Assembly (NCBI GenBank): GCA_033439295.1
Contig: JAVTLE010000003.1
Span: forward strand, 1,054,001 to 1,118,000
From: Deuterostichococcus epilithicus
Lineage: Eukaryota; Chlorophyta; Trebouxiophyceae; Prasiolales; Stichococcaceae
Direction of reading: 5' to 3'
Length of the DNA stretch: 64,000 nt
Below are positions 44,501 to 57,300 of the stretch, one piece after another. The position numbers were made by a program, and so were the translations under genes. Under the pieces are notes generated by a model. That model was not told where the DNA came from and ran no database searches. It worked only from the letters and a program-made list of their open reading frames with translations. How positions within the stretch are numbered: the stretch's first letter is position 1; every line of letters begins with the position of its first letter.

Positions 44501-46456
44501 GACGCAGCGCCTGCACGCTGGGCTCAGGGTCAACGCTCAATCCGACGGCGTGCCCATGCAAGTCCTGGGAGTGCGTGAAGGGGAAGAGCACGACTGCACG
44601 GCTGGGCCTATGTGGGAAGGCAACGCTGATGCGGCAGGCGGCTGGGGCCGCCTGCCAAGGTGTCTAGGGGTTTGGAACGGCATTGAGGTGCGCTGGGCAC
44701 AGCATTTCAGAACCTTCGTTGCGAAACATCTGCCGGGGCGCCGCAGGACGGCGGAGGGGCTGTGGCAGGTGCAGGTGGAGGTTTATCTCGACTGAGGTAG
44801 TGCAGGGAAAATGCATGTCAGCTGAGGCGCTGTTTGTGATGGTGCAGGACGGCGGAGGGGCTGCGGCAGCTGGAGGCGGCGCTCGGGTGCAAGTACGTGG
44901 CAGCGAAGGCGCTGCAGGCTCTCAACCAGGCGTACCTTGTGCTGCACAGCAACAGCCGCCAGAACCCCGTGTTCCTGCAGGCGAGCAGTCAGATGTCCCA
45001 TTGCCCTGCGTTGTGCTATGGTTTGGGTGGTCAGAGCCGCATGAAAGCATCATCACCACTCGCTGCACACCTGGCCAGCCCCGCTGCTGACACGTTCAGC
45101 TCGTCTCCTCGCTACGGGACTGGTGGTGCCGCAGGATTGGGCGCGCATCTTGGCCAAAGCCAAGCGCACCAGAGAGGCGTGCGAGGTGTATGAGCAGCTG
45201 GCCGGTCTGGCGGTGGCGGGTCCGGCAGGTGGCCCTGCGGCGGGGGTGTCGGATGCGGCCCGCGCGGCCGAGCTGTGCCTGCTCGCCATACAAGCGGCAG
45301 GCGCGCAGCCAACGGGGCAGCACGTTCATGTTCCTTCTGCGGAGAGAGGCGACCCGCGGGAAGGCTGCAACGTGTGACCCTGAACTGCAGCGTCCCTGTA
45401 TCGAGCCGCACTACCAAGCCTGAGGCTGATGCAGCTCCGAGGCTCGACCAAACACTGGATGCTGCCCGCGCAGGCGGCCAGGATGCCGGGCTGGAGCAGC
45501 TGGCAGGCTGCGTGCGCGCCCGCGCCGCCGCGCGTGCCGAGGTACAGCGCCGTGGCCCAGGCTCGCGCGATGCGCTGCAGGCGGTGCTCGGCTACCTGGC
45601 TGCTACGCGGCAGCGCTGCAGGGGGGCCGCCGGCGGCGGCGGCAGCGGCGGCGGCGGCGGCCTTGACGTGGATGATGACCAGGCTAGGGCGCAGGCGCAG
45701 GCGGCGCACACGGCGCTCGTCCACCATGTGCAGGTGAATTTGGACCACTGACACTCCAACTTGCGCAGTCACAGACAGCGCATGTGATGGTGATCCTGAG
45801 CTGCGGGCTTGGCCCTGTATCAGCGGGGGAAGAAAGCTTCGGAATGCGGTGTGTCGTGACTGTGCAGGAGCGGCATGCGGCGGACCCGCACCTGCAGGCG
45901 GAGTGGGCTGCCATCCTCGTGGCGGACGGGCGCCCCGCGGAGGCGATGCAGCACTACCAGGCGAGCGCATGTCAAATCGTCCACTGCTTTCTGCTCGCAT
46001 CCTGGCGCTTTTGCTCGCCACCCTCTTTGACGAGATGCACTGCATCCCGTCATGCTCATGACAAACATGTGTTGGCCAGACTGTCGGTATCATGCCATGC
46101 TCGGGGTGACCAGCTGCTGTTCTAAATGCAAATGTTCTGGCTCGCAGGCGGCTGGCGTCCTGTTCAGCGGGCAGCATGCGGCACAGGCAGGAGCAGGCGC
46201 AGTGCTGGATCTGGGGCTCAGTCGACCTCTGACCGTCGACGAACGCGCCGGCAAGGTGGCTCGGGCCTTTGATGCGGCGCTGCACCTGCGGCCAAACAGG
46301 CGGTCGGCGTGCACACTGCTGCAGTCTAAGTGTGCGACACTCCGATGGCTGCTGCAGAGCGTGTTGCCGGCTGATGTGCCTCGAGGCCTGTCCGCGCAGC
46401 AACAGGACTGCATGGCACAGCTCAGCCAGCAATGTGGTGACTTTGCACACAATTGA
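41525..46456 (+). CDS. TMTC: TMTC family ER membrane TPR protein (putative O-mannosyltransferase)
   Basis: Thirteen exons: 41525-41626, 41717-41781, 41874-42098, 42178-42667, 42791-42967, 43193-43751, 43902-44068, 44271-44434, 44848-44980, 45135-45300, 45474-45733, 45868-45960, 46148-46456. They sum to 970 codons. The N-terminus is a membrane anchor followed by the GT-C style acidic loop (FVFDDTFAIVENKDV). Then come YRPVTVLSFRLLACI, HLANILLHFVV, LLFAAHPVHTEAVAGLVGHA, KEPGIT, and the DUF1736 region (ARYFGLLLWPKRLSADWSFA). TPR-like helices follow (KVQLNNGILQRRSSNWTGAL, ACEVYEQLAGLAV and later units). Animal TMTC1-4 O-mannosylate cadherins in the ER. Algae lack cadherins, so the target is unknown. 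Four introns appear to use GC donors. Some inserts, such as a Ser/Gly run near 43.5 kb, are low complexity. Confidence 0.88.
44435..46147 (+). other. GC-AG introns in the TMTC gene
   Basis: Introns starting at 44435 (GCGAGG), 44981 (GCGAGC), 45301 (GCGCGC) and 45961 (GCGAGC) all follow CAG. The 13-exon sum is divisible by three only with these joins. Confidence 0.75.
44741..44884 (+). repeat. Echo of TMTC exon 9 start in the preceding intron
   Basis: The first 17 bases of exon 9 (from 44848, GACGGCGGAGGGGCTG...) recur at 44747 behind a CCGCAG acceptor, offset 101. Past that point the copies diverge. Confidence 0.85.
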
Positions 46457-46707
46457 CAATGTCAAAGAACTCCTCTTGTCTTTACATACACATACGGTAC
46501 CCAGTTGGGCACGCCAGGACACCATGTGTAGAACCCGGTGCAGCCATTGCCAACCAACTTCAATTCTCAGTTCAGTACCCGCTAAACCACAAAAAGGCAT
46601 TGTTCGGGCCAACCGGTCAGCTTGGGACGGACAGCGTGCCCACGATCCTTGCTGCTGCACCGTCTGTCTACACATGCCATGCGCTGCAGCAGTCTGCGAC
46701 ACAGTGT
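46457..46707. terminator. Convergent 3' ends of TMTC and Elongin C
   Basis: A 251-base gap between two stop codons. TTACA at 46482-46486 is a minus-strand TGTAA, 222 bases past the Elongin C stop. It would make the Elongin C 3' UTR run almost to the TMTC stop. Confidence 0.5.
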
Positions 46708-47276
46708 TCACATGTCCAGGTAGTTTGCGGCCATCAGCAGCTCCAGCGCTATCTCAGGCTCCACCTTGAACTCCGGAATGTCCTTGCTGGGCCTGCGCAG
46801 CAGATCAAGTAGCTCACACTCGGCGCATTTGGAATCAACAGTCGTGGCATGGCCAGTACAAGCCCTTGGGATGATATTGAGGGCGGGCCGGGCGCTCACG
46901 CATTGGCCCATCGCAGCTTGTAGTAGGCGTACTGGCACACTTTCTCCAGGATGGGCGTCGAGATCTCCGGGAACCTGATCTCGCCGAGCTCCGTCTCCGT
47001 GAAGCTGCCTGCGCATTTCACCGAATGTGTTGCAGCCGCGATGCGCCGCTTTGGAATGTGCAACGAAACAGCTTCAGCAAATTTCAATCTCAGGAGCAGG
47101 AGAAGCGTGACATGCTCTTCATGTGTGCATTGAGGCACATGAGACCACAATGAAACGCCTGCCGCACCCTGCGAGCTAAGCATGTTTTTGACGGTGGCCG
47201 AGACGCAGGCGGCCTTGTAGTCGACCAGGAACTCGAAGCCCTCAGCGCTGATGAGCTTCACCGTGTCCTTGGCCAT
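46708..47276 (-). CDS. ELOC: Elongin C (SKP1/BTB-fold adaptor)
   Basis: Three exons: 47168-47276, 46900-47008, 46708-46792. They sum to 101 codons, so 100 residues against about 112 in humans. The start MAKDTVKLISAEGFEFLVD is the natural one. Conserved family blocks are SATVKNML, EIRFPEISTPILEKVCQYAY, and the C-terminal EIALELLMAANYLDM. Elongin C joins Elongin B and BC-box proteins to CUL2/CUL5-type ligases in animals and also acts in transcription elongation. Plants and algae keep the protein without clear CUL2/CUL5. It is divergent from DCAF1 across about 1.1 kb. Confidence 0.95.
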
Positions 47277-48352
47277 GTTTCAGAGCTTATTCGATGACTG
47301 TAGCTGGCCGCGCTCCAGCGGGCTTGCTGCCGGCGCCAACAGCAGCTTCTGCACAGGTCAAGCAGCCGGCTGGATGTGGATGCGTCGAAAGACTGTACCA
47401 GGTCTAGAGGCCCCCTCAGCACGGTGCGCTGCTTCAAAGGAACGAGCTGCGTCCCGGTCAATGGTACCAAGTCAGTCGGAGAGCTGGCTGGCACTGTACG
47501 CGGCGTAAAAGCCAGGAGTCACAATCCAGCAGCACTCAATGGAAGCTTTGTTGTCCAACGATCTTTTGTCGTCTAACGATCTGTGTTGCAGCTCGGTCTT
47601 GCGGCAAAATGCAAGCAAACTGGTGTTCGTGATGATGCAATCGCTGACGTCAAAGCCCTAACAGCTTGCGCAGTCCCCCGCAAGCGTTCGCGCCCCTTGC
47701 GACAACCTTTGCCGGCCCTTCTGCAGCGGAGCCTAATAGTCATCACCGCCCGTGAAGGTCAGTTCACGCCGGGTGTGCCGGCGTTGCGCACAGAGCGGCG
47801 AGTGCAGGGCCTGATCTGCGCGAAAGCTCGGCCGCATCCCTTGCCTGCAGCTGACACCTTTTCCAGACTGCTGCAACCTTGTGACGGCTTGAAGAGCCTC
47901 AGGAGGCGTCACAGCTGTGGTTGGCCACGCGCATGCGGCTGGGCGCTTCCCCCCGACACACACCAGCCTCATACCCACCACACTGACGGTGAGCCGAGGT
48001 GCCTGCTCGCAATGACACGAAACAGGCAGACGCGTACGGCAATCAATCATGCTCGCAGACGCTGGGGGAAGGTCTCCCGGTGGCCGGCAGCCTTTCGGCT
48101 GTCGCGTGGGTTTGGTGCAGACCCGAGGCCCCGCCAGACTTTCCAGAAGCGCGCTGCTCGACCGACCAGCGCGGCGTCTGGCCCGGATGCTGAGCGCAAA
48201 TCGCTCAGTGAATGTCTAGCTGGTGCTGCTGGGTGGGCATTACCCGAAGTGCTCCCTTTCACTCCATGTGCAGGCCCTTCAGACAGGTAGCTAAGGAGCC
48301 GGGGCACGATCGCACGGAACGGCCTGCGGAGGAGTTGTCGCCACGAGGCAAC
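47277..48352. promoter_or_regulatory. Divergent region Elongin C / DCAF1
   Basis: About 1.1 kb between two head-to-head start codons. It contains a near-perfect direct repeat (CCAACGATCT / CTAACGATCT, near 47555-47582). Long open frames here look like chance products of GC-rich sequence. I recognise no gene. Confidence 0.45.
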
Positions 48353-51300
48353 ATGGAGCTGGAGCTGCTGCCCCTGTGCCACGATGCCGCAGGGCCTGCG
48401 ACTCCAACGGTGAGCTGCACCTGTTGGCTGACTTCTGTCCGGGACGTCCTGCAAGTAAACCAGCCGTAACGTAGACGGTGGCCAGGCTGTGGGCGCGACT
48501 ACCGCATCCGAAGGATCAACAGAATGCTTAGAAAGGCTTTGGGCGCATGATGGGCGCCAGCGCGTGACCTGCGGTCTTTCCAGCGCCAAAGACGCCATCC
48601 CCGAGCCAGCTGTCGGAACTTTCACACGGACAGCCGATGTTGTGGCGTGCTTGCGCTCTGACCGCCGCGTGTGCGACCGCAGCGAGTCTTTGCAATGTCC
48701 TGCATCGATTTGACTACCAGGAGCAACGCATATAGCTTCTCGAGCAGTTGCGACCGGCATCGAGCGAATGGACCGGTCCGATAAATTCGGTCCCAGGATG
48801 GCGCCGCCCTCTTACCCTCGCAGACTAGGTGTTGGCAGCGCGAGCTGCAGCAAGGTTTCAGGGACGTGTGTGCCTGACCTTGGACACATCGCACATCGTG
48901 GCAAAGCCCAACATGGCTTGCGGTGTCAGTTGAGGCACCCGGTGCCATCGCGCCGCAGTGGGCACTGCCACTCAAATACTGCCACGCTGCCGCCGATGAA
49001 CTATCCGAGCAATAAACAGAAGCAATTCATCCTGAGACTTTTCACCTGACGTGCAGCGCGCCATGGAGCTGCTGGGCGTGGCCCGGCATGGTGCCGACGC
49101 CAGGTCCCGCATCGCTGCCGCCAACCAGCTGGCGGCGCTGCTGGAGGACGCCGAGGAGAGCTTCAAGCTTGCGGTCGGCGACGCGCCCTCGCGCCCGGCG
49201 CAGCGGCCCCACCACCCCGTGGGCAAGCTGCTGTCCGTCGTCCGGCAGCAGCCGGAGGCGTTTAGCGCCGTCATGCAGGTCCGTCGCTGCCCGCCGGCTG
49301 TGATTGAGGATGTGAGGATCGAGAAGGTGCTCACTGGGCAAGCAGCCGATTAGACTTCGAGCAAGCGAGGAATTGGATGTCAGCTGACGGCGGCCGGCAC
49401 CGCCCTGTCCTCAGGCGCTGCTGGTGGCACGGCCGCCGCCGGAGGGCCCGGAGGGCGATGCGCACCTGGCGGGCTGCGTCGCGGGTCTGCGCCTGATGCT
49501 GGCGGCGGCGGCCGCGGGCCCGGAGGTGACCAGCGTGCCGCTGCGGGGCACCACGCTGGAGGACGCCGTGAAGGCTTGGGTGTTGGTTGACGACAGCAAG
49601 CCCCCTGCCGTCCAGTGAGCTCCTTACTAGCAGCTTCCATTGTCAGAGCCGCCGACTTGCAGTTTGCCTTCATTGTGCCCTGGGACCTTGACCATGGCAA
49701 GCACAAGTATGCAGCAGCAGTGGGTGCCTGCCTTGAGCGCTTGTGCGTAACCGGCCTCATGCTGATGCTGCTGCAGGGGCGACCCGGCGCCGGCCAGCGT
49801 GAGGGCATTCCTGCTGGAGGCACAGGCGACGTACGCCACAGGCGTGCTGGCTGTCTTGATCGAGGACCCGCAGACGTCACAGGTTGGCTGCGCGCTTTCC
49901 GTGCAGACATGCCTGGGCAGCGGCATGGCGCGTGCACAATCAACCCTTCCTGCCCTGCGCATCCCAACAAGAGGACGATGCTTGCAGACCGGTACTTGAC
50001 GTCCTGTCTGGCCACAGCACACAGTTTCACGTTACACTACAGAGGCAAGACGCGCCTTCCATCCACCATTGGCGTCCGGCTCCGCAGGTGTTTGTGCGGT
50101 CTGACATTCCGTCCAGCCTCATGCGCTACCTGCGCCGGTGCGTCGGCGGCGCCGCAGCAGTCATCCAGGCTCCCAGCGCCGCCGCGGCCAATGGCACCGG
50201 CAGCCTGGCGGCGCCCGCGGACCACATGCGGGAGCTGCGGCGCGAGAACGTTGTGGCGGCGCTGACTCACCTTGGAGACTACCTGGAGTGCCTGGGACCT
50301 CTGCTACATGTGAGTTTGCATTCGGACACGTTCATATGCTGGTGTCCTGTTGTGCATGAGGGGTCATCCGTGTTCGCACCAACTTGCTGTACCGATTGCA
50401 AAGCAGTTTTGCAAGCCGAGCACTGCTCTGAGAGAGAGAGCGACGTGCATGCCTTTGCACTTTGTCTGTTTCAGCAGTGCCCGGGACGACACATGAACAT
50501 AGTTGTGTCGCACCAACTGTGCGTGCAGCGATCCGTCCGTGGGCTGCATCATGGACCTGCAGGTGCGAGGATGCCCTGTGCTCGTGCCTCAACAGCATCT
50601 GCAAGTCGCAACTGAAAGACCACTTCGTCGCCACCCGGCTTGGAGGAGAGAACAGTGGAGCCTGAGCGGATTCTGTGCTACACACAGGAGCACACGGTGG
50701 AGGCATGCCTGCAGCTGCTGGGGCGGGACCTGGGACTCATTCGCTCCGCGGAGGTGCTGTGCTGCATGGGCGCGCTGCTGGCGCACCGCCGCGTGGCGGA
50801 GGTCCTGGCGGAGGCAGACCCGCGGCTGCAGCGTGTGCTGGGCGTCCCCATCACCCTGCACACCGCAGGCGAGCACAAGCAGAAACTGCAATATTCTGCC
50901 CTCCAACGCAAGCATCCCTGCTGTCAAGGCCAATGGCATGTGCTCAGCGCAGCTGACCTCACTGCCACTCAATCCATGAATGAGGCATCAGTGGACCCAA
51001 TGAGGCGGGGTATCCAATGCTTGTTTGCTGGCAGCCTGTCGCCCATATTGCCGGCTTCTGCTGGGCGTTACCTAGTGTCGTTGCCCCAGGTGGCCCGAGC
51101 TCTGCTGCAGGCTCTCACGTCCGCTCCTGCCACCCGCAGATGGCCTCTCGCAGATCATCTTCGCGCTGTCGGCAGCGCCGCTCACTTTTGAGCGGCTCTC
51201 GGCAGGCTGCGCGTCCCAGCTGGCGGCCGCGGGCCTTGCGATCCTGGAGACCGGCAGCAACTGCGCCCGCAAGAACGCGTCGCTGTTCTTCAGCAACTCG

Positions 51301-54300
51301 CTGCACTTTCCGGCCCTGCTGTCGGCATTTGACGTCCAGGTGATGCCCAGATTGGCTATGCGCCCCTGCTCACGACAATGCCAGCAAGCGACCTGGCCTA
51401 TCTGCTCCGTGAGGCCATGTTCTGGACGCCGAGACTCCCCAGACCCCAAGTCGCAACCGTCTGCAGCTTCACACCCTGCGCCTCTGCAGCCGCCGCTGCC
51501 CCCACACCCTGCTCGGCAAACCAGTCAATGTCGACGCAGGGCGGCCTGCGGAAGCTGATGGGGCTGCTGCACACGACGCTGCACGCGCTGCGGCGGGCGG
51601 AGGGTGCGGGGGACGTGCGAGCAGAGCGGCAGCTGGGCTACCACATCGCCGACACGCTGAGCCACTACTTCCGGACCCACCTGGTCCTGCACGCTGCGGG
51701 TCTGCAGCGCCGCCTCGCCGGCGCTTGCGCCCCCAAGCAGGTCGGGCCTCCTCAAGCAGATGCTCGATCTCTTGCAAGGGAGGGATCTTGGAATTGTGGG
51801 GACTTGCACGCCTTGTGACAGCGGCTTCCTGCCCAGCAGATGCACCCGCACCGCCCGCCACCGCCCAAGCTTCCAGCCGGCTTTGAGCTCACTGTGAGCG
51901 CTGAAAGCTGCGGTTGTCCCGCTGCAACGCAGTCGGGCGGCGCGCACCGGCCGGTGGACGTGCAGCAGGGCAGCTTCGACCGCGTGGTGGCCGGCCTGGG
52001 CGCCGAGCGGCGGCTGGCAGAGGCCTTTGCGGCCACGCGGTGGCACCCGTTGGACGACTTCATGGCCTGCGATGGCCCGACGCTCATGCTGGACCTCATC
52101 CAGGCATCGCCCGGCGAGCGGTGAGGTTTCTTCGCAACCCCTGATGAAGGAAAAGCTGCTCGGCGCAACACTCGGTGCGCCACTGTGCTTGGTTCGTTTC
52201 GTGAATGCTGTTGCAGGAGCACGGTGGCGCTCTTTGCACAGCATTATGCGCGGTGACACCCAGCCAGCGGCGGTCGGCTTTGTCACTTGTCTCGTCACTC
52301 CAGCGCTCCTCTGCCACACCGATGATTCCCCTGCATCGATGCTGCTGGGGGCTCCTGCTGATGCACTGTTGCACGTTCGTGCGCCAGCTTCTTTACGGAG
52401 ATGGCGATGTATGCGCTGGACGTGCTGGCGGTGGTGACGCTGGTCCCGGCGACGCGGCGCCCCATCCTGGCCGCGCGCATGCGCCGCTCGCGCATGGGCG
52501 TCTCCATCCTGCTGGGCGCCGCCGCCGGCCACACCTTCATGGGCAACCCCGAGGCAAGCTGTTGTTAGAAGTTGCACTGCTCTCTTCATGAAGCGCGACA
52601 AGATCGCAAATTGTGCAGCAGACTCGTGATCGAGCCGGTGTGTTGTCGCGGGATTGTCATTGGGTTCGTCGCATGTCCACACCGACACAGGCATCCTGCG
52701 ACCTTTTCTATGTCCACCGATCCGATGACGGCTGGCGGCCATGGGCAGGCTTCTGGAGACCAGCAGTTGCAGCGGTAAACGTCTAATATATCCTTCGTTA
52801 TGCACAGGTCATGGCGGCGGCGCTGGTGGTCCTGGGCAACTGCCTCCAGCCACCGCCGGCGCTGGAGCCGCTACTGCCGGCCGCGGTGGGCTCGCCCGCG
52901 TCCTCGCGCCCTGCTAGCCCCAACGCCTGGCTGTCGCCCGTGGGCCGGCAGCCTGCGGCGGTGCGGGCCTCGCTCTCTGATATCGAGCATACCCTGATGT
53001 GGTCGGCTCAGGCAAGGAGTCGCCATTCCGGCGTAACCTTCCCATTGCACTGCGTCAGGCAATGAGCATGTATTGGTTGAACCTGCTGCACTGGCCGACA
53101 CAGGGCAATCAAGTGAATGTTGATGGAATGAATCCCTGGAATTCCCTTCATCCGCGCTCAGGAGCGCCACGGCTCAGACGCGTTGCCGGCGCATCTGGAG
53201 GCGACCCTGGCACTTGGACGCAAGGCAATGCGGGCTGCCAATGGCATCAAGGTAGGCTGCAAGTCCCCAAGCGCCCTCAACAAGCTGCTTTTTCATCATA
53301 GCAACGAGACGACATCTTTTGCACTGTGCAGCCCATGCTGACGGGCAACGCGCGAAGAATCCCGGCAAGTAGCTGCTGGTTATCGACGACAACAGCATAG
53401 ACCCACCAAACAAACTTGATCCTGTTCAGGTGCTGCTGGCACTACTGGGCGGCCGGCCAGGCGGGGGCGCCGCCTCCGGCTTCCACCCCTTCCGTGTGCG
53501 GGCGCTGGCGTGCCGCTGCCTGCTGGGCCTGGCCCGCGACCCCTCCATCCGCAGCATCCTGGCCACTCTGCAGGTGAACATCACCGCCCCGCCTGCAAGC
53601 ATGCAGGCTTGGCGCCGACGTGATCAGGCCGCTTCGTGGCGCTGTGTATCACTGCAAAGCCTGTGGATCGACCGTCAGCTTGGAGGTTCCATCAAACATT
53701 ACGTAAGCTCGTTGCATTCGGATCTCGTCCAGGTGGGCCGGACGCTGGCGGAGTCGCTGCACCAGGCGGCGGGCGGTGCCAGCCTGCACCGCATGGCCGT
53801 GTCTGCAGCGGACGCGGGCGCCTCGCCGCCGCCGCCGCACACAAACTGGCACTCCTACTACAATGACTTGGCGCTGCAGCTCATCGCGTCCACCACAGCG
53901 GCAGGCACGTGCCCTGCGGCCCGCAGAAGCATCTACATGTGCCACCCAACTCCGAACCAAAGCGTTTGCCAATTCTGCATGATGGCACTGCGCCTTCTGA
54001 CTTGCTGCTCATGGTTGTCTTCCTAGCTTCGTCTCCCTAGCTTCCACCAGCTGCCCATTACTACCATGCATGCGTGGCCGCAGCAGAGTCCTGACCCTCT
54101 GGTCTGTCTGACGTTTAGGCGCCGGCGTGAGCTCGGCGACGCTCGCGGTCATGCCTGGCGGCGGCGCCCCGGCAAATGCGCTGCAGGCGCTGGAGCGTGC
54201 GGCGGCGGCCGCCGCGACGCCTCTGGCCTACCAGCCCGCCGAGCTGCTACAGCTGATCGCGGAGCACCTGCGGGCCAGCGGCCTCAACGCCAGTGCGGAC

Positions 54301-57300
54301 ACGCTGACGGGCGAGGCGCGGCTGACGCCGTCGCCAGCGTCAACGGGTGCCAGTCGCCGGCGTCCGGCAGAGCGGCCGGCCCAGCAGCCGACTGAGCACA
54401 CGGCTGCAAGGGGGCCTGCTGAGGACGCAAGCGGGGCTCATAGCACGGTCCAGGCAGCGGATAGGGACGGCGGCGCGGCAGCAGGCGAGGACGGGCCGCC
54501 GCCTGCCAAGCGGAGGCGGCTGAGCGTTGCGCGGGGCCTGCAGGCTGCTCTGGCGGCGGCTGGCGCCTCCGCCTCGCCAGATGTCGGCAGTGGCTTGCAT
54601 GCGCACCAAGCGCCACAGCCATCCACCGACACACGAACGCCCGCTGAGGGAGGTGCAGCTCACCCTCCTCCACAGCTGCTGCTGCTGCCACCCCGCGGCT
54701 TGTCGCAGACAGCTGCGCAGCCTCAGACTGTTGAAGGCGTGGACGCTGACGATGCAACATGGCTGAACCGCCTGGCGCAAGCGCCCGCGACCCGGGAAGC
54801 CGCCTCAGGGCCCGCCCTCATGAGCAGCCTCCTGGCAAATCTCCCCAGCAGGCCAGCAGGCCCAGTAGGCCAGCCGCGCGCCTCAGGCAGCCGCACCAGC
54901 AGGCCAGCGACCGATGGCGGCCTGCCGGCAACATCATCAGCGACGCCTGCAGCGACGCCTGCCGACATCGGCGGCGGCGGGAAGGTCGATGCAGCAGCGA
55001 CCAGCCGCCTGCATGGCATGGTCATGGCGCACCTCCGGGCGCAACACGAGACCGCGTGCGCCGCGGCAGCAAACCCCATATCGACCCTCGCGCCCATCTC
55101 CCTCCTGGAGCCGCACGTTTTGCCTAAGGTTGTTGTTCGTCTGTCTGATTCCAGCACCTAGGAGCTGTCGCTTCACGCCAGCGCCACCCTACCTGTTGCC
55201 TTCTTGGACACGCGACTAGTCAATGTTGAGATGCTGGTCTGGACCCCCGGCTGAGATTAAAGGACATGCAGGATGTGGCCTCTGAGGCACATACATTTCG
55301 AGCATCCTGGTCGCAGGCTGGCAGGCGCGAACAGGCGCCGCGCAATGCGGCGCTGCGGCTGCTACGCAGGCAGACAGTCGGGCCGCATGGCGGCGCCGGC
55401 GGCCGCCGCCTGCAGCGCCACCTCATCCACTCCCGCTACAGGTGTCTGTCCCAGCCCTCTGCTGCCGTGGCTCGAAAGGACTCTGCACATCCGCGGGCTC
55501 CGCCCGGCCGCGCCTGTGCAAGCTGGCGTGACAGCCACGAGCTCCTCAGGCGGCTGTGGCATTGCGTGTCCATGCTCTTCACGATGCCGACCTGCCTTCA
55601 AGTAAATTGATTGAAAAGCACTTGCTTGTCAACGAGTGTCGGCTGCCTGCCCCGCAGGGTGGTGAGGAGCCTGCGCAACGAGCACCTGTCGGTGTTCAAA
55701 TGCGCGGCGTTTGTGGACCATGGCGAGCTGCTGGCGGTTGGGATGCACTCTGGCGAGGTGCGGCTGTGCGGCCTGAGGAGCAGAATGTCGAAAATGCCAG
55801 AAACACCGGCTGGTTTCCTGCAAGGGTTTGTGACGCTCGACCGATGGACGATCACCAGATTTCCGCAGGTGTGATGTCTCACCCATAACCGCAAATAGGT
55901 TGTGAAGTCTCGGGGCTTACTAGTGCTGCAAACCCCTGCTGTTTTGCAGGTGCGGCTGTACGACCTGGCGAGCGGCGAGCTGGCGGGCTGTGGCACCGAG
56001 TTGCATGCTGCGCCTGTCAACCTGCTGCAGACGCGCGCTGGCGCCGGTGGCGCCGATACAGTGCTGCTGTCCTCCTCGCGCCAGGTGCCGCAGCAGTACT
56101 GTCTCCATGCCAGACTTGCACTGGGTTTCGCACCTGCCGCACGTTGCCTTGACATGCCAAGATTGCCAGGCTGGTTGGCTGTGTCGAGCTCCTTGGTGTC
56201 GTACATGAGCCAAACAGATCAACCTCCGCATAGCAGTCAACCAAACCAGTGCCAGTGTTGGGCGGCAGGACGTCAAGCTGTGGGATGCGCTCGACTTGTC
56301 CAAACCGCCGGCAGTCACATTCACCGGGTACCGCGCCGGCCACTTCAACCGCTGCGGCACCCAGATTGCCGCAGTGGCCTCCTATAGCAGGTGAGCGCGC
56401 AATTTACCGGAAATTGGTGCTTTTGGCCATCGAGCTCTCGGCATTGTCCTGCGTCTTGACAGGCTTTACCTCTGCATTCTGAAGATTGCAGAGCCTTGTA
56501 GGCCAGATCGACCCCTGCTAACACACAACCTTGATCGCAGACGGACATCCATCTTCGATGCGGTCACGGGCGCAGTGGTCCTGCAGCTGGAGGACGCGTC
56601 GGAAACCATCGGCGGCGGCGGCGAGCGCGCTCAACGGTGCGTCCGGGCGCACCCTCTTTCCATCAGTTCTCCATGTCCATGCTTATCCAAGCCATGCAGG
56701 TGCCCGAACGTCCTTGTAGGCTGGAAAGCCAGTTGAACCGCGGCAAATCATTCATTCCCGGGCCGGCACAGCACTGACGGTGCGACGGCCGCACATCTAG
56801 CCCGTCCAAGCTCAAGATGCGCTTACATCTGTGCCGCCGTCAAACTGCTTCCCTTTGTGCATCCAGAATGGCAGGGTTTGCGCTGCCGCAGGTGCTGCCG
56901 CGACTATGCGGTGTTCTCCCCGGCGGAGGACTGGACGCTGATGTGGGGCGACCAGCTGTGGGATGTGCGCACGCCGCGCGCCGTGCACCGCTTCGACTCC
57001 TTCAGCAGCTTCGCCACAGGCTTCTTCCACCCCGCTGGTGCGTCAAGCTTTGCAAGAACACTGAGCAATCCTCTGATTTGGCCATGTCAGATGCATACCG
57101 CATACATTCACCTGCACCACCTAGTTTGCCATCGGCCTTTTGCACCCCGCCGGTGTGCCGCTGCAACGTTGTCGTCTGGACTCATTCATCTGGCATGTGT
57201 CATCCGGGAGGTCTTAGTTGTGCATCATGTGCTCTGAAGGCCACCAGGTCAAATCCTGGCGCCGCTGCTCCGCACCCTGCACAGTGCGGAGGAGCTTCGC

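Noticed and set aside
45326-46711. 461-residue minus-strand open frame
   Set aside because: It is antisense to well-supported TMTC exons and has no recognisable domain.
47583-48290. 235-residue open frame between Elongin C and DCAF1
   Set aside because: Composition is Arg/Pro/Ala-rich, as expected of GC-rich non-coding DNA, with no domain; it lies in a divergent promoter region.
53369-53445. Possible echo (AGCTGCTGG) before DCAF1 exon 53430
   Set aside because: Match is only about ten bases and common in this composition.
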